Both the position numbers and the translations under genes were made by a program. The notes below the pieces were generated by a model, which did no database searches, was not told where the DNA came from, and saw only the letters and a program-made list of their open reading frames with translations. From Paenibacillus sp. 598K (GTDB lineage Bacteria; Bacillota; Bacilli; Paenibacillales; Paenibacillaceae), in assembly GCF_003851045.1 (NCBI RefSeq), contig NZ_BFBX01000160.1, positions 1 to 32,286 of the forward strand: DNA of 32,286 nt, in the 5' to 3' direction. This document shows, in pieces, positions 9,501-16,211 of the stretch (within the stretch, counting starts at the first letter, position 1; each line of letters opens with the position of its first letter).

Positions 9501-10171
9501 TGAACAAGCTTCCGGTCGCGGCTGTCACAGCCAGCGCCGTGCCTGAGGCGGCGCAGGGCAATACGCCAGACAAGACGATCGACGGCAATTTGGGTACCCG
9601 CTGGGCTGCGGCAGGAGAGCAATGGATTCAGTACGATCTGGGAGAGGTCAGGGAGGTTGGCGCAGTCTCCATCGCTTATATGTTCGGAGATGCGAGACGC
9701 TATTATTTTGATATCGAGGGCTCGTTGGACGGCACGGATTGGGTAGCGCTGTATGCGGGGCAGAGCTCGGGGCTGACCAATGAACCGCAGTTGTACCCTA
9801 TATCTGAGACGCAGGTCCGCTACATCCGAATCAACGGCCAAGGCAACTCCAGCAATAACTGGAACAGTGTCACCGAAGTCGCCATCTTCCGGCCCTCGCC
9901 GCTCGCGCTGCGGGTAACGGCGCCCGCTCAGGCGACTGTGGGAGAGCAGGCTACAGTAAGCGCCAGATGGAGCTATGGCGATGGACGCCGCACAGACGCA
10001 GAAGGGCTAATCTACACGAGCAGCGATACGGCGGTCGCTACGATAGACGAGCTTGGTCGTCTGACGGCCAGACAGGCGGGGCAGGTCACTTTTGCGGTAG
10101 TGGATCCTGCGTACGGGTTCCAAGAAGAGGTGACTGTTGAGGTTGTACGGCGGGCGGAGCAGCCGGTGTAA
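6509..10171 (+). CDS. Secreted multidomain heparinase II/III-like polysaccharide lyase
   Basis: This is a predicted extracellular polysaccharide lyase of 1220 residues. The GTG at 6509 lies eight bases after AGGAGG and is preferred over the in-frame ATG at 6503, which is only two bases away. A signal peptide (MKRLIARCLVLVLCVTSMSV, cleavage near VEA-GQ) is followed by a carbohydrate-binding-like module (about 37-200, NLLTNGGFE to LDDFSIV). Next come an Ig/cadherin-like module (about 207-292), an alpha-toroid region (about 310-610, with EGPAYWHYGG) and a heparinase II/III-like beta-sandwich (about 640-870, HHDLDAGTFVFDALG). A further beta module (about 905-990), an F5/8 type C (discoidin) module (about 997-1133) and a Big_2-like module (about 1130-1217) complete it. 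The substrate is probably a uronic-acid polysaccharide; the exact PL family is not decidable by eye. Confidence 0.85.
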   Translation: MKRLIARCLVLVLCVTSMSVPYVEAGQYEGSIAMAANNLLTNGGFEMLGGTNNNWQDGIAPANTSFFRSTGTPVFAVDDTVSRSGSRSARISADSVSRGAIVQETRGAHLVAGQTYRMSGWMKTEQLSNKAILRVQAGRSGSNILTNFGQLTGTSDWTYFSHDLTLPDTITNPAWIKLEAFLENSTGTMWLDDFSIVHIEPDAAAEPVLDLLWHATPKNTALAGKLEKVRFADPGSLTWTGVSEAEHGEASVAADGSFVYTPDTGYIGYDRFLVRADSGTGASAEGEVRVFVLPDTADILALMGPDGGGGLLANDARWVEIEQLLADGDPYMLAWADELQALADGVLATEPLPHTANGANYNVIRDRLIHTSLMYRLSGEASYAARAVTELEAIAAYPDWYGRTNNMLPLAELTYGVALAYDWLQGYLTEEQSERIAEAIRVKSLGVALAWYRGEFRHNGEFNNINLVDNGCFALAALAIMDRGGAAADDAAEVLRGAYTKLQQALRFYTEDGSWLEGPAYWHYGGQYFTYMMAAMNNVLGEDYGLSALPGVAASGEFPVYLLGEGGFFDFYDGGISLNQPESMWYADFYNQPQHAWHLGDLYDRKGVFDPLYLVFYKTGMFDTPPVALDRTFRGIETISMRSAWDDPNALFAAMKGFDDTLLSHHDLDAGTFVFDALGVRWAMDSGNESYNLPGFWDYSGARWQYYRKTAEGHNTIVVNPQDNPIMQQQHNARALLIDSELKPRGAYGILDLTERYARDAVSMKRGMMLAADRQELIVRDEMRFKQPSEWYWFMHTRAEVEIVEDGRAAVLSSQDKRLYVKLLEAPAGAELSVMAAQPLPTSPNPEGQSINHGIRKLAVHMAGVEQSDLTVWMVPLREGEPLPQETPTVSVLTDWSIPDGELPEVIVRPQAQHIAVDGQPLSGFNPKQTYYEVIVPFDQLDIPVVTAASDYSVSVRQAEGLPGKAIVEVTDPARPGAVERYTIRFESGPIIGEPPAVNKLPVAAVTASAVPEAAQGNTPDKTIDGNLGTRWAAAGEQWIQYDLGEVREVGAVSIAYMFGDARRYYFDIEGSLDGTDWVALYAGQSSGLTNEPQLYPISETQVRYIRINGQGNSSNNWNSVTEVAIFRPSPLALRVTAPAQATVGEQATVSARWSYGDGRRTDAEGLIYTSSDTAVATIDELGRLTARQAGQVTFAVVDPAYGFQEEVTVEVVRRAEQPV

Positions 10172-10287
10172 TCAGTGGTCAGGGCGGCAACCGCTTCGCC
10201 CCCGGTTCGGCCGCGACTCGCGTCGAAGCCGTGTTGATCCCGCTGGAGAGTGGGGACGCGCTCCATTAAGGATAAATGCGAGAAGGA

Positions 10288-10321
10288 TACGTGCGCGAAG
10301 GAGGAATGCCCCACGCACGTA
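10288..10321. repeat. Inverted repeat between lyase and hydrolase genes
   Basis: TACGTGCG (10288-10295) and CGCACGTA (10314-10321) form a perfect 8-bp stem with an 18-base loop, about 120 bases after the lyase stop codon. No U-run follows, so a terminator role is uncertain. The rest of the 215-base gap shows no gene I can support. Confidence 0.35.
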
Positions 10322-10386
10322 AACTTGCTATGGCCTGCGTTTAGGTATATCGTTAAAAGTATACTTAAAACGAAGGCGGGAGACGA

Positions 10387-11502
10387 ATGGGAATGGGAGT
10401 GGGAGTAACTTTGTCGCTGTTGGCAGCGGGCGTGCTGGGCGCTGTGAGCTTTGTTTCGTGTCATCCGGTTTTTGGCGGCAAGCGGGGCAAGGAGCAGACG
10501 CTGAGCTATCAGCAATCCCCGGCATATGGCGTCGGCAAATTCGTGAACCTCATTCCCACATCGATGGGGATGAACTGGGATACGACGAAGACGCTGCTTC
10601 GCGATTATGTGCGGGGCGTTCCGAAGCAGCGGCCAGCCGAACCGCTCCCGGTGCGACCGGTCGTGCTAGATCCGCTTAAGGGAAGCCGGCAGCCGCGAGC
10701 CGTCTGGCTGGGACACTCGGCTGTCCTGATGGAGATGGAAGGCATGCGCATGCTACTGGATCCGATGCTCGGCAGAGCGCCTTCGCCCGTCCCTGCGGTG
10801 GGCGGCAAGCGATACAGCAAGCAGCCGCCGATCCAGGCGGAGCAGCTGGATGATATCGATGTCGTGTTGATCTCCCATGATCACTACGACCATCTGGATT
10901 ACGGGACGATCCGCCAGCTGAAGGATAAGGTCAAACGCTTCATTGTCCCCCTTGGCGTAGGAAGCCATCTGGAGCGGTGGGGCGTGGCCTCGGAGCGGAT
11001 CGAGGAGCTGGACTGGTGGCAGGAGACGAGCTATGAAGGGCTGCGGCTCGCCTGCACGCCGGCCCGACACTTCTCGGGGCGCGGCTTGACCGGACGCGAC
11101 CGTACGTTGTGGTGCTCCTGGGTTATTACAGGAGAGGAGCACAATGTATTTTTTAGCGGCGACAGCGGCTATGGCGGGCATTTCCAGCAGATCGGCGAGC
11201 GCTACGGCCCCTTCGATCTGGCGATGATGGAGTGCGGCCAATACGATGAGCGCTGGGCGGGCATCCATATGTCGCCGGAGGAGACGGTGCGGGCGTATAT
11301 GGACGTGCGCGGTCGTGTCCTGCTGCCGATCCACTGGGGCGCCTTCACGTTGGCGATGCACAGCTGGACCGACCCGATCGAGCGGTCGACGCGAGCGGCC
11401 CGAGCGGCGGGAGCGACGATCGCGACACCTGCGCTCGGCGAGCCGGTAGCGATCGGCTCGGCAGAGGTGCCAGCCGCCGCCTGGTGGCAGCCGCTTCGAT
11501 GA
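10387..11502 (+). CDS. Metallo-beta-lactamase-fold hydrolase (NAPE-PLD/UlaG-like), membrane-anchored
   Basis: This 371-residue protein has an N-terminal hydrophobic segment (about residues 2-25, GVTLSLLAAGVLGAVSFVSC) that would anchor or export it. The metal-binding signature is complete: H164-x-H166-x-D168-H169 (SHDHYDH), H228 (ARHFSG), D259 (FSGDSG) and H316 (PIHWGAF). Arrangement and length fit the NAPE-PLD/UlaG-like branch, which cleaves phosphodiester or lactone bonds using two zinc ions. The substrate cannot be read off the sequence. It starts with ATG after a modest GGCGGGAGA site and stands alone between the lyase and the AT-rich island. Its stop codon lies inside the first unit of a degenerate tandem repeat. 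Confidence 0.85.
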   Translation: MGMGVGVTLSLLAAGVLGAVSFVSCHPVFGGKRGKEQTLSYQQSPAYGVGKFVNLIPTSMGMNWDTTKTLLRDYVRGVPKQRPAEPLPVRPVVLDPLKGSRQPRAVWLGHSAVLMEMEGMRMLLDPMLGRAPSPVPAVGGKRYSKQPPIQAEQLDDIDVVLISHDHYDHLDYGTIRQLKDKVKRFIVPLGVGSHLERWGVASERIEELDWWQETSYEGLRLACTPARHFSGRGLTGRDRTLWCSWVITGEEHNVFFSGDSGYGGHFQQIGERYGPFDLAMMECGQYDERWAGIHMSPEETVRAYMDVRGRVLLPIHWGAFTLAMHSWTDPIERSTRAARAAGATIATPALGEPVAIGSAEVPAAAWWQPLR

Positions 11503-11610
11503 GGCGGGGGCGAGTCGCCCCAATGGGGCGATCCGGTAGGCCGCTTCGATGAAGCAGGGCCTGCGGGGCTCCCCGATGGAGCGATCCGCTAAGTCGCTCC
11601 GATAGGGCAA
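11491..11610. repeat. Degenerate ~50-bp tandem repeats over the hydrolase stop codon
   Basis: CCGCTTCGATGA begins at 11491 and again at 11541. Both copies continue into a related GGGGC-rich stretch and GGCGATCCGGTAGG / AGCGATCCGCTAAG. A third, partial copy (TCGCTCCGATAG) starts near 11594. The first unit contains the end of the upstream reading frame. These GC-rich bases are the left margin of the AT-rich island. The remaining bases up to 11873 hold a hairpin, a promoter candidate and an RBS-masking repeat but no other gene. Confidence 0.5.
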
Positions 11611-11621
11611 TGTGTAGACCA

Positions 11622-11662
11622 AAACACCCCTTGCTTCCATCTCATGGAGGCAAGGGGTGTTT
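11622..11662. terminator. Long hairpin, terminator-like
   Basis: A 19-bp stem (AAACACCCCTTGCTTCCAT with its complement, one G-T pair) has a three-base CTC loop. The outer AAA/TTT pairs give a short T-run on either strand, so it could end transcription of the hydrolase gene and insulate the island. The U-run is weak (TTTGTC). Confidence 0.6.
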
Positions 11663-11720
11663 GTCGTAGGCTGTATGGCGTCTGGAAGCAAAAGAGGGGG
11701 TGATCATCAGCCGAAAATTG

Positions 11721-11749
11721 TTGATCATGTAGGCTTTTTTATGTACAAT
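11721..11749 (+). promoter_or_regulatory. Candidate SigA-type promoter for the protease gene
   Basis: TTGATC (11721-11726) and TACAAT (11744-11749) are separated by 17 bases. TGATCA occurs at 11701-11706 and again within the -35 region, giving a spaced pair that a regulator could use. Transcription from here would start near 11756 and include the RBS-masking inverted repeat downstream. Confidence 0.5.
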
Positions 11750-11827
11750 CGGCCAAACAACTTGAACCATCTGCCCCAGCGAATATTTTAGCTCAGCCTA
11801 ATAAAAAATTAAGCTTCTTTTAATATG

Positions 11828-11866
11828 ACCCTCCTAAAATTATACATAAATCGGTAAGAGGAGGGT
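11828..11866 (+). promoter_or_regulatory. Inverted repeat that masks the htrA ribosome binding site
   Basis: ACCCTCCT (11828-11835) is the exact reverse complement of AGGAGGGT (11859-11866), which contains the Shine-Dalgarno sequence nine bases before the ATG. The 23-base loop is AT-rich. On mRNA this would form an 8-bp stem occluding the RBS. In front of a stress protease this is a plausible translational switch, but an RNA-thermometer role is inference. Confidence 0.6.
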
Positions 11867-11873
11867 ATGTGGT

Positions 11874-13265
11874 ATGGATAGGAAAAAGCGTGATTTTACG
11901 GATTATTATGATGAGATTCAAAAGGAAATGCAGCAAGAAAATCAAACTTCAGATGTCATGAACACAAGTAGAAGACTGTATATCACAGATGGCGAAAGCA
12001 GTCCGAATTTACTTGTATCCGCAACTTCAAACGGAGACCAGCAGGAGAAGGAGAAATTAGATTGCTCTACTTCAGCGAAAAAGAGACTTCGTTTTAAAAA
12101 ACGCGTCTCATTTCTAGCCGGGGGAATTGTAGCAATCATAGTGATGCTCGCCAGTGGTGTCAACCCTTTTTCTTCTGACCACACAATGGGGCATCAGCAA
12201 AGTTCCGGAATAAGTTCTGCGAATATTACGACCACATCAACTTCCATTTCGACTAATCAGAATGTTATTTCTTCTATTGTGCAGCAATCTAATGGAGCTG
12301 TTGTTTTGATAAAAACGTATACAAAGTCCAGCAGTAGAGAAACTAGGAGTTTAAATGATCCCTTCTGGTACTTTTTTGGTGGAGGAAATGAACAGCCGAA
12401 ATCCTCCAATGATGGTCAATTGCGCTTATATGGAGCAGGTTCAGGATTTTTTTATAAGAAGGGGGGATATATTTTAACAAACGAGCATGTAATTGCGAAC
12501 GCGGACCAGATTGAAGTTACTGTGGACGGCACTGCTGAACCTTTCAAAGCAACTGTATTAGGAAAGAGTGCGGAACACGATTTAGCCGTCATAAAAATAG
12601 ACAGTAAACAAGATTTTCCGATTCTTAAGATGGGGGATTCTAATGCTATCAATGTCGGAGATTGGGTGGTTGCTATAGGCAATCCCGCCGGCTTCGAGAA
12701 TACAGTTACAGTGGGCGTTATTAGTGCCAAAGAGCGTGAAATACCTATCAATGACAATAATGGACAACGACAGTACCGTCACTTGCTGCAAACAGATGCG
12801 TCTATAAATTCTGGAAATTCTGGAGGACCTCTTATCAACTTAAATGGCGAAGTGATTGGGATGAATACTGCCAAAAGCTCCGAAGCGCAAGGAATCGGGT
12901 TTGCTATACCTACCAGTGTATTTGTTCCATTTATTAATTATTTGGAAGAGGGGAAAAGCATTCCTTCCTCCTACATTGGCGTCTCACTAACTGATATAAG
13001 AGAAGAAATACTGGATGATTTAAATTTGAATTCCGTAGAAGGAGCGCTTGTAGCACAAGTGCTACCCGGAACTCCGGCATTTAAAGCGGGAATACGACAA
13101 TACGATGTAATTGTTAAAATAAATGGTCAAGCTGTAGAGAAATCAAAAGATGTCGTCAATCAAGTGTTAGCTCTTCCTATCGGTGAAAAGATATCGTTAA
13201 CTGTTCTCCGGGATGGGAAGGAAACTGATTTCATTGTAATCGTGGAGGATAAAAACGCATCATAA
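11874..13265 (+). CDS. htrA: HtrA/DegP-type serine protease with PDZ domain
   Basis: This is a 463-residue membrane-anchored quality-control protease. A cytoplasmic head of about 78 residues is followed by one transmembrane helix (about 79-97), a Ser/Thr-rich linker, a trypsin-like S1C domain and a C-terminal PDZ domain (about 362-455). The catalytic triad is complete: H205 (LTNEHV), D236 (EHDLAV) and S316 (GNSGGP). It would degrade or refold misfolded secreted proteins at the outer face of the membrane. Length and layout match Bacillus HtrA/YvtA/YyxA; which paralog it is cannot be told. Base composition is AT-rich like the genes that follow and unlike those before it. It converges on the ABC exporter gene, with a shared terminator between them. 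Confidence 0.93.
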   Translation: MDRKKRDFTDYYDEIQKEMQQENQTSDVMNTSRRLYITDGESSPNLLVSATSNGDQQEKEKLDCSTSAKKRLRFKKRVSFLAGGIVAIIVMLASGVNPFSSDHTMGHQQSSGISSANITTTSTSISTNQNVISSIVQQSNGAVVLIKTYTKSSSRETRSLNDPFWYFFGGGNEQPKSSNDGQLRLYGAGSGFFYKKGGYILTNEHVIANADQIEVTVDGTAEPFKATVLGKSAEHDLAVIKIDSKQDFPILKMGDSNAINVGDWVVAIGNPAGFENTVTVGVISAKEREIPINDNNGQRQYRHLLQTDASINSGNSGGPLINLNGEVIGMNTAKSSEAQGIGFAIPTSVFVPFINYLEEGKSIPSSYIGVSLTDIREEILDDLNLNSVEGALVAQVLPGTPAFKAGIRQYDVIVKINGQAVEKSKDVVNQVLALPIGEKISLTVLRDGKETDFIVIVEDKNAS

Positions 13266-13312
13266 TTTACCCGCTCGGGGTAACTCTCCAAGAGATAACG
13301 TGACACAGTCCG

Positions 13313-13369
13313 CAAAAAAAGCCTTCAAAATCACTCTCAAAGTGGACTTGAAGGCTTATTTGTTTTTGT
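13313..13369. terminator. Bidirectional intrinsic terminator
   Basis: A perfect 10-bp stem, AAGCCTTCAA (13319-13328) and TTGAAGGCTT (13348-13357), is flanked by ATTTGTTTTTG on the plus side and by a seven-T run on the minus strand (A-run at 13314-13320). It serves the convergent htrA and ABC exporter genes. A small hairpin, TTACCC...GGGTAA, lies just after the htrA stop codon (13267-13283). Confidence 0.85.
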
Positions 13370-13428
13370 AATCACATCTTTAATTCGATTGATATACGGA
13401 ATGACTTTGGAAAACCTCTCAACTCAAT

Positions 13429-15240
13429 TTACACTTGAGAGAGGCTCGGCTCATTCACTTGGTACCATTTTGCTTGCTCATTGTACATCTGATAGTATAA
13501 GCCTTGGTGTTTTATCAATTCATCATGCGTACCGACCTCAGCCACTGTTCCATTTTTTAGCACAATGATTCGATCAGCAAATTTACAACTACCAAGGCGA
13601 TGAGAAATGAAGATGGTTGTTTTCCCCTCAGAAACATTCAGAAATTCTTGATGCAAATCTACTTCAGCTATCGGGTCAAGAGCTGAAGTAGGTTCGTCTA
13701 AAATGATGATATCTGTGTTTTTGTAAAACGCACGGCTTAATGCGATACGTTGCCATTGACCATATGATAATTCAGTTCCCCCTAGAAATTGTGGGCCTAG
13801 TATCGTCTCGTAACTATCTTGTAATTGAGAAATAAATTCTGATGCTTTTGCTTTTTTTGCTGCTAGTCTAATTTCCTCATCTTTTATTTCTTTATTTATG
13901 TCACTCAAAGCGATATTTTCCTTTGCGGATAATTGGTATTTCATAAAGTCTTGAAAAACCACGCTAATTCTTTGGCGCAAGTGTTTTTTATTAATTGAGT
14001 TTATATCAATGTCATCATAAAAAATAGTTTCATCCGGTAGATCATACAATCCTAGCAAACATTTTATGAGAGTTGTTTTACCACAGCCATTCTCACCAAC
14101 AATGGCTACTTTTTCTCCACTATTAATATCAATAGAAATATTATTCAGAATAGCCTTTTGGCTATTGACATATTTAAATGATAAATTCTCAATCCTGATC
14201 CCTTTTACTAGTGGTTTGGGAATATGAGCAGTGGGTCCATTATGGTCTTTTTCTTCAGGTAAGGACATGTAATAAAAGAGATCATCAACCAGCAAGGTGG
14301 TTTCAAAAATTCGCGAAATGTTGGAAGATATGCTTTGTACTAAAGACGGATAAGACATTATGATTTGCATAAGTGCAACAAATTCAGCTATAGAAACCTG
14401 CCCTTTATGTATTAACCATACAGCGTAGGAGAGTATTAAAACACCATATAATGCACTCAAGCTTTCCATGCTCCAAGCGATAAAGCTTGCCCGTTTTTCA
14501 AGTTTCATTTGTTCTTTAATGTTCTGTTTAAAAGCCGCACTCCATTTTCCTTTAAAGTAATCGAATGTATTGGAGATGCGATTTTCTTTTGCCGCCTCTT
14601 TTCCTGTTAAGATGCTGAATAAGTACAGAACCAGTCGCTGTGATGCTGTCTGCTCCCTTATTAATAGAATTCGTTTTTGCCCGTAAATAAAATTCACATA
14701 AAGAGATGGAATTAAAAAAAATAGAGCTCCTATAGCCAATATTGGATTAATACTGTAAACGATGATGATGAGGGTAGTCAATGTGATGGCTGACTGAACA
14801 AGTTCGAAAAAAAGGCTTAATAGATTTACAGCATGTTGCCCCGAAGATGCTTTTTCCAATTGATCGTATGAACTTGATCTATCAAAAAAAGAAAGGGGAA
14901 GCATTGTTGACTTTTTGGCTATCATTGAGTCAATATGAAATTTTCCAATACGTTCATAGTAGCTACTAACTAATCTATCAATGGATTTTATCAGTTGCGC
15001 AAGCAGTAATATAGCTCCTTGGAGTGCTAAGATACCGAAGACTGCCGAGACAGGTAGATTATTGTCTATAATTCCGTTTATGTTTTCGAGAAGTTCCTTA
15101 GTTATTAAAATTTGAATGCCAGGCACAAATGCTAAAATGATACGTAATCCTATAAAAAGAAGGATGATTTTGGGTTCCCAAGTCCATAATAATTTATAAA
15201 CTGAAAGTATTGTTTGAAATGCTCTCCTCATATTTTTCAT
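13429..15240 (-). CDS. ABC exporter, fused transmembrane and ATPase domains
   Basis: This half-transporter exporter has 603 residues. The start chosen is the ATG at 15240, nine bases after AAAGGA; the frame opens three codons earlier. The transmembrane domain covers about 1-335 with roughly six helices. The ATPase has Walker A GENGCGKT (382-389), Q-loop VVFQD, signature LSYGQ (491-495), Walker B IIILDEP (about 511-517) and the H-loop histidine at 547 (FISHRLG). There is no N-terminal C39 peptidase domain, so any cargo peptide would be leaderless or cut by another protease. Its type resembles peptide/bacteriocin exporters and lipid flippases. It follows the four-cysteine peptide gene, separated from it by a terminator, and that context suggests the peptide is the cargo. 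Confidence 0.9.
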   Translation of the reverse strand: MKNMRRAFQTILSVYKLLWTWEPKIILLFIGLRIILAFVPGIQILITKELLENINGIIDNNLPVSAVFGILALQGAILLLAQLIKSIDRLVSSYYERIGKFHIDSMIAKKSTMLPLSFFDRSSSYDQLEKASSGQHAVNLLSLFFELVQSAITLTTLIIIVYSINPILAIGALFFLIPSLYVNFIYGQKRILLIREQTASQRLVLYLFSILTGKEAAKENRISNTFDYFKGKWSAAFKQNIKEQMKLEKRASFIAWSMESLSALYGVLILSYAVWLIHKGQVSIAEFVALMQIIMSYPSLVQSISSNISRIFETTLLVDDLFYYMSLPEEKDHNGPTAHIPKPLVKGIRIENLSFKYVNSQKAILNNISIDINSGEKVAIVGENGCGKTTLIKCLLGLYDLPDETIFYDDIDINSINKKHLRQRISVVFQDFMKYQLSAKENIALSDINKEIKDEEIRLAAKKAKASEFISQLQDSYETILGPQFLGGTELSYGQWQRIALSRAFYKNTDIIILDEPTSALDPIAEVDLHQEFLNVSEGKTTIFISHRLGSCKFADRIIVLKNGTVAEVGTHDELIKHQGLYYQMYNEQAKWYQVNEPSLSQV

Positions 15241-15462
15241 AACCATCATTCCTTTGAATCATAGTATGTAGAGTAGAACTGTTTCTTCAGTCCCAAAAGC
15301 TTTTGCGTCCGGGCTTGAAGTGTTTATTACGATGACTGAACCTCTTTTTGCGGTACAAATTCAGTAGCCATCGGATGTACCAAACAATTACGAGTCTACT
15401 TGGTTCTTACCTCAGAGTGCCCTCCAAACTGCTAACTGTACCTAATTTGGCAAAGTGCGTAT

Positions 15463-15502
15463 GAAAATAAAAAGAAGAGGATAATAGAACTTCCTCTTCT
15501 TT
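15463..15502 (-). terminator. Intrinsic terminator after the small peptide gene
   Basis: On the minus strand an 11-bp perfect stem (AAAGAAGAGGA with TCCTCTTCTTT, ten-base loop) is followed by TTATTTTC. It lies 20 bases past the peptide stop codon and before the exporter gene. Partial read-through would give high peptide and low exporter expression, a pattern usual for bacteriocin precursor genes. Confidence 0.85.
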
Positions 15503-15522
15503 GTGAAAATGATCTTTAATGA

Positions 15523-15645
15523 CTATACAAGACATCCAAGGCGTTCGAAGCGATACTCTGTCCATAAACGGGTGCTGTCTTGACATACCCAAACAGAGTA
15601 AGTATTACCACCAGAACAAATCTCCCCTGTTTTTGCGCAAAACAT
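15523..15645 (-). CDS. Small four-cysteine peptide, candidate exported bacteriocin or signal
   Basis: This 40-residue open frame has a near-perfect Shine-Dalgarno, AAAGGAGGTGA, ten bases before the ATG, the strongest site in the cassette. The peptide has cysteines at positions 3, 10, 21 and 38, a Gly-Gly at 12-13, three aromatic clusters (Y16/W19, W28, Y31/F33), mixed charge and no signal peptide. It starts MFCAKTGEICSGG and ends ERLGCLV. It lies 35 bases after the thioredoxin-like gene and directly before a terminator and an ABC exporter. I do not recognise the family. Inference: a peptide whose disulfides are formed by the neighbouring redox proteins and which the exporter secretes. Gly-Gly could be a leader cleavage site, but no C39 peptidase is present. 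A sensor or stress peptide remains possible. Confidence 0.65.
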   Translation of the reverse strand: MFCAKTGEICSGGNTYSVWVCQDSTRLWTEYRFERLGCLV

Positions 15646-15680
15646 ACCGACCTCACCTCCTTTCATTATAGTTCTATGAA

Positions 15681-16211
15681 CTACCCTATTAACCTCGACT
15701 TTTGTGATTTTAATAGGAGTTGTTCAAGTTTCTCAAGGTTTACAACAGCTCCCTTAGTTACTACATGTCTATCCGATGAAAGCAAGTATGCAAAAGGAAA
15801 AATGTTTGTGCGGTAAAGCTCAATTTGTTCTTTGTTGATCTGGCAAGTAATTGATTCCAAGTGATATTCAATAATCTTAGGGTGAATTCCACTATCTGAT
15901 AGTAGGAGAATTTGAAAAGAATCTTTCCTTGATTTGACCCAATCATATAATGACTCACATGCTTTGCAACCTGGTGAAGTGAAGAGAATAAGTGCTGATT
16001 CTAACTGATTTTCCTTTATTTCGGCACCTGATAGGGTGTGCAAATGATGAATTTCAAATTTCTCCGAAATATCAATCCCATGATTTTGCAAGGAAGAGGG
16101 GGTTGCGGTTGCTCTATTATGAGAAGACCTGAGTACCCTAACTAGGAACACAGTGTTAAAAAGGACAAGTAGCCATAACAGATAATAACTTAGTCCCCAT
16201 ATACCCTCCAA
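15681..16211 (-). CDS. Membrane-anchored thioredoxin-like protein (MauD/TlpA-like)
   Basis: This 176-residue protein has an N-terminal transmembrane helix (about 7-26) that would place the thioredoxin fold outside the membrane. The active-site motif is C82-K-A-C85 (TSPGCKAC) and the expected cis-proline is P139 (NIFPFAY). The start is a TTG at 16211, eight bases after AAGGAG, inside the end of the MauE-like gene (22-base overlap), so the two are translationally coupled. MauE/MauD-type pairs pass thiol/disulfide electrons across the membrane. Here the pair probably oxidises or isomerises disulfides of the four-cysteine peptide encoded next (inference). Confidence 0.8.
   Translation of the reverse strand: MEGIWGLSYYLLWLLVLFNTVFLVRVLRSSHNRATATPSSLQNHGIDISEKFEIHHLHTLSGAEIKENQLESALILFTSPGCKACESLYDWVKSRKDSFQILLLSDSGIHPKIIEYHLESITCQINKEQIELYRTNIFPFAYLLSSDRHVVTKGAVVNLEKLEQLLLKSQKSRLIG

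Noticed and set aside
15287..15406. Short minus-strand open stretch between the terminator and the exporter, very basic at its end
   Set aside because: No start codon with an RBS is present; it may be a remnant but cannot be supported.
15407..15592. 61-residue minus-strand frame overlapping the four-cysteine peptide
   Set aside because: Its ATG has no Shine-Dalgarno and it runs through the terminator; the peptide frame in another phase has a near-perfect site.
15523..15645. Lanthipeptide, lasso or sactipeptide precursor as the identity of the small peptide
   Set aside because: No LanB/LanC/LanM, lasso cyclase/protease or radical-SAM gene is in the cassette; only redox and export genes are present.
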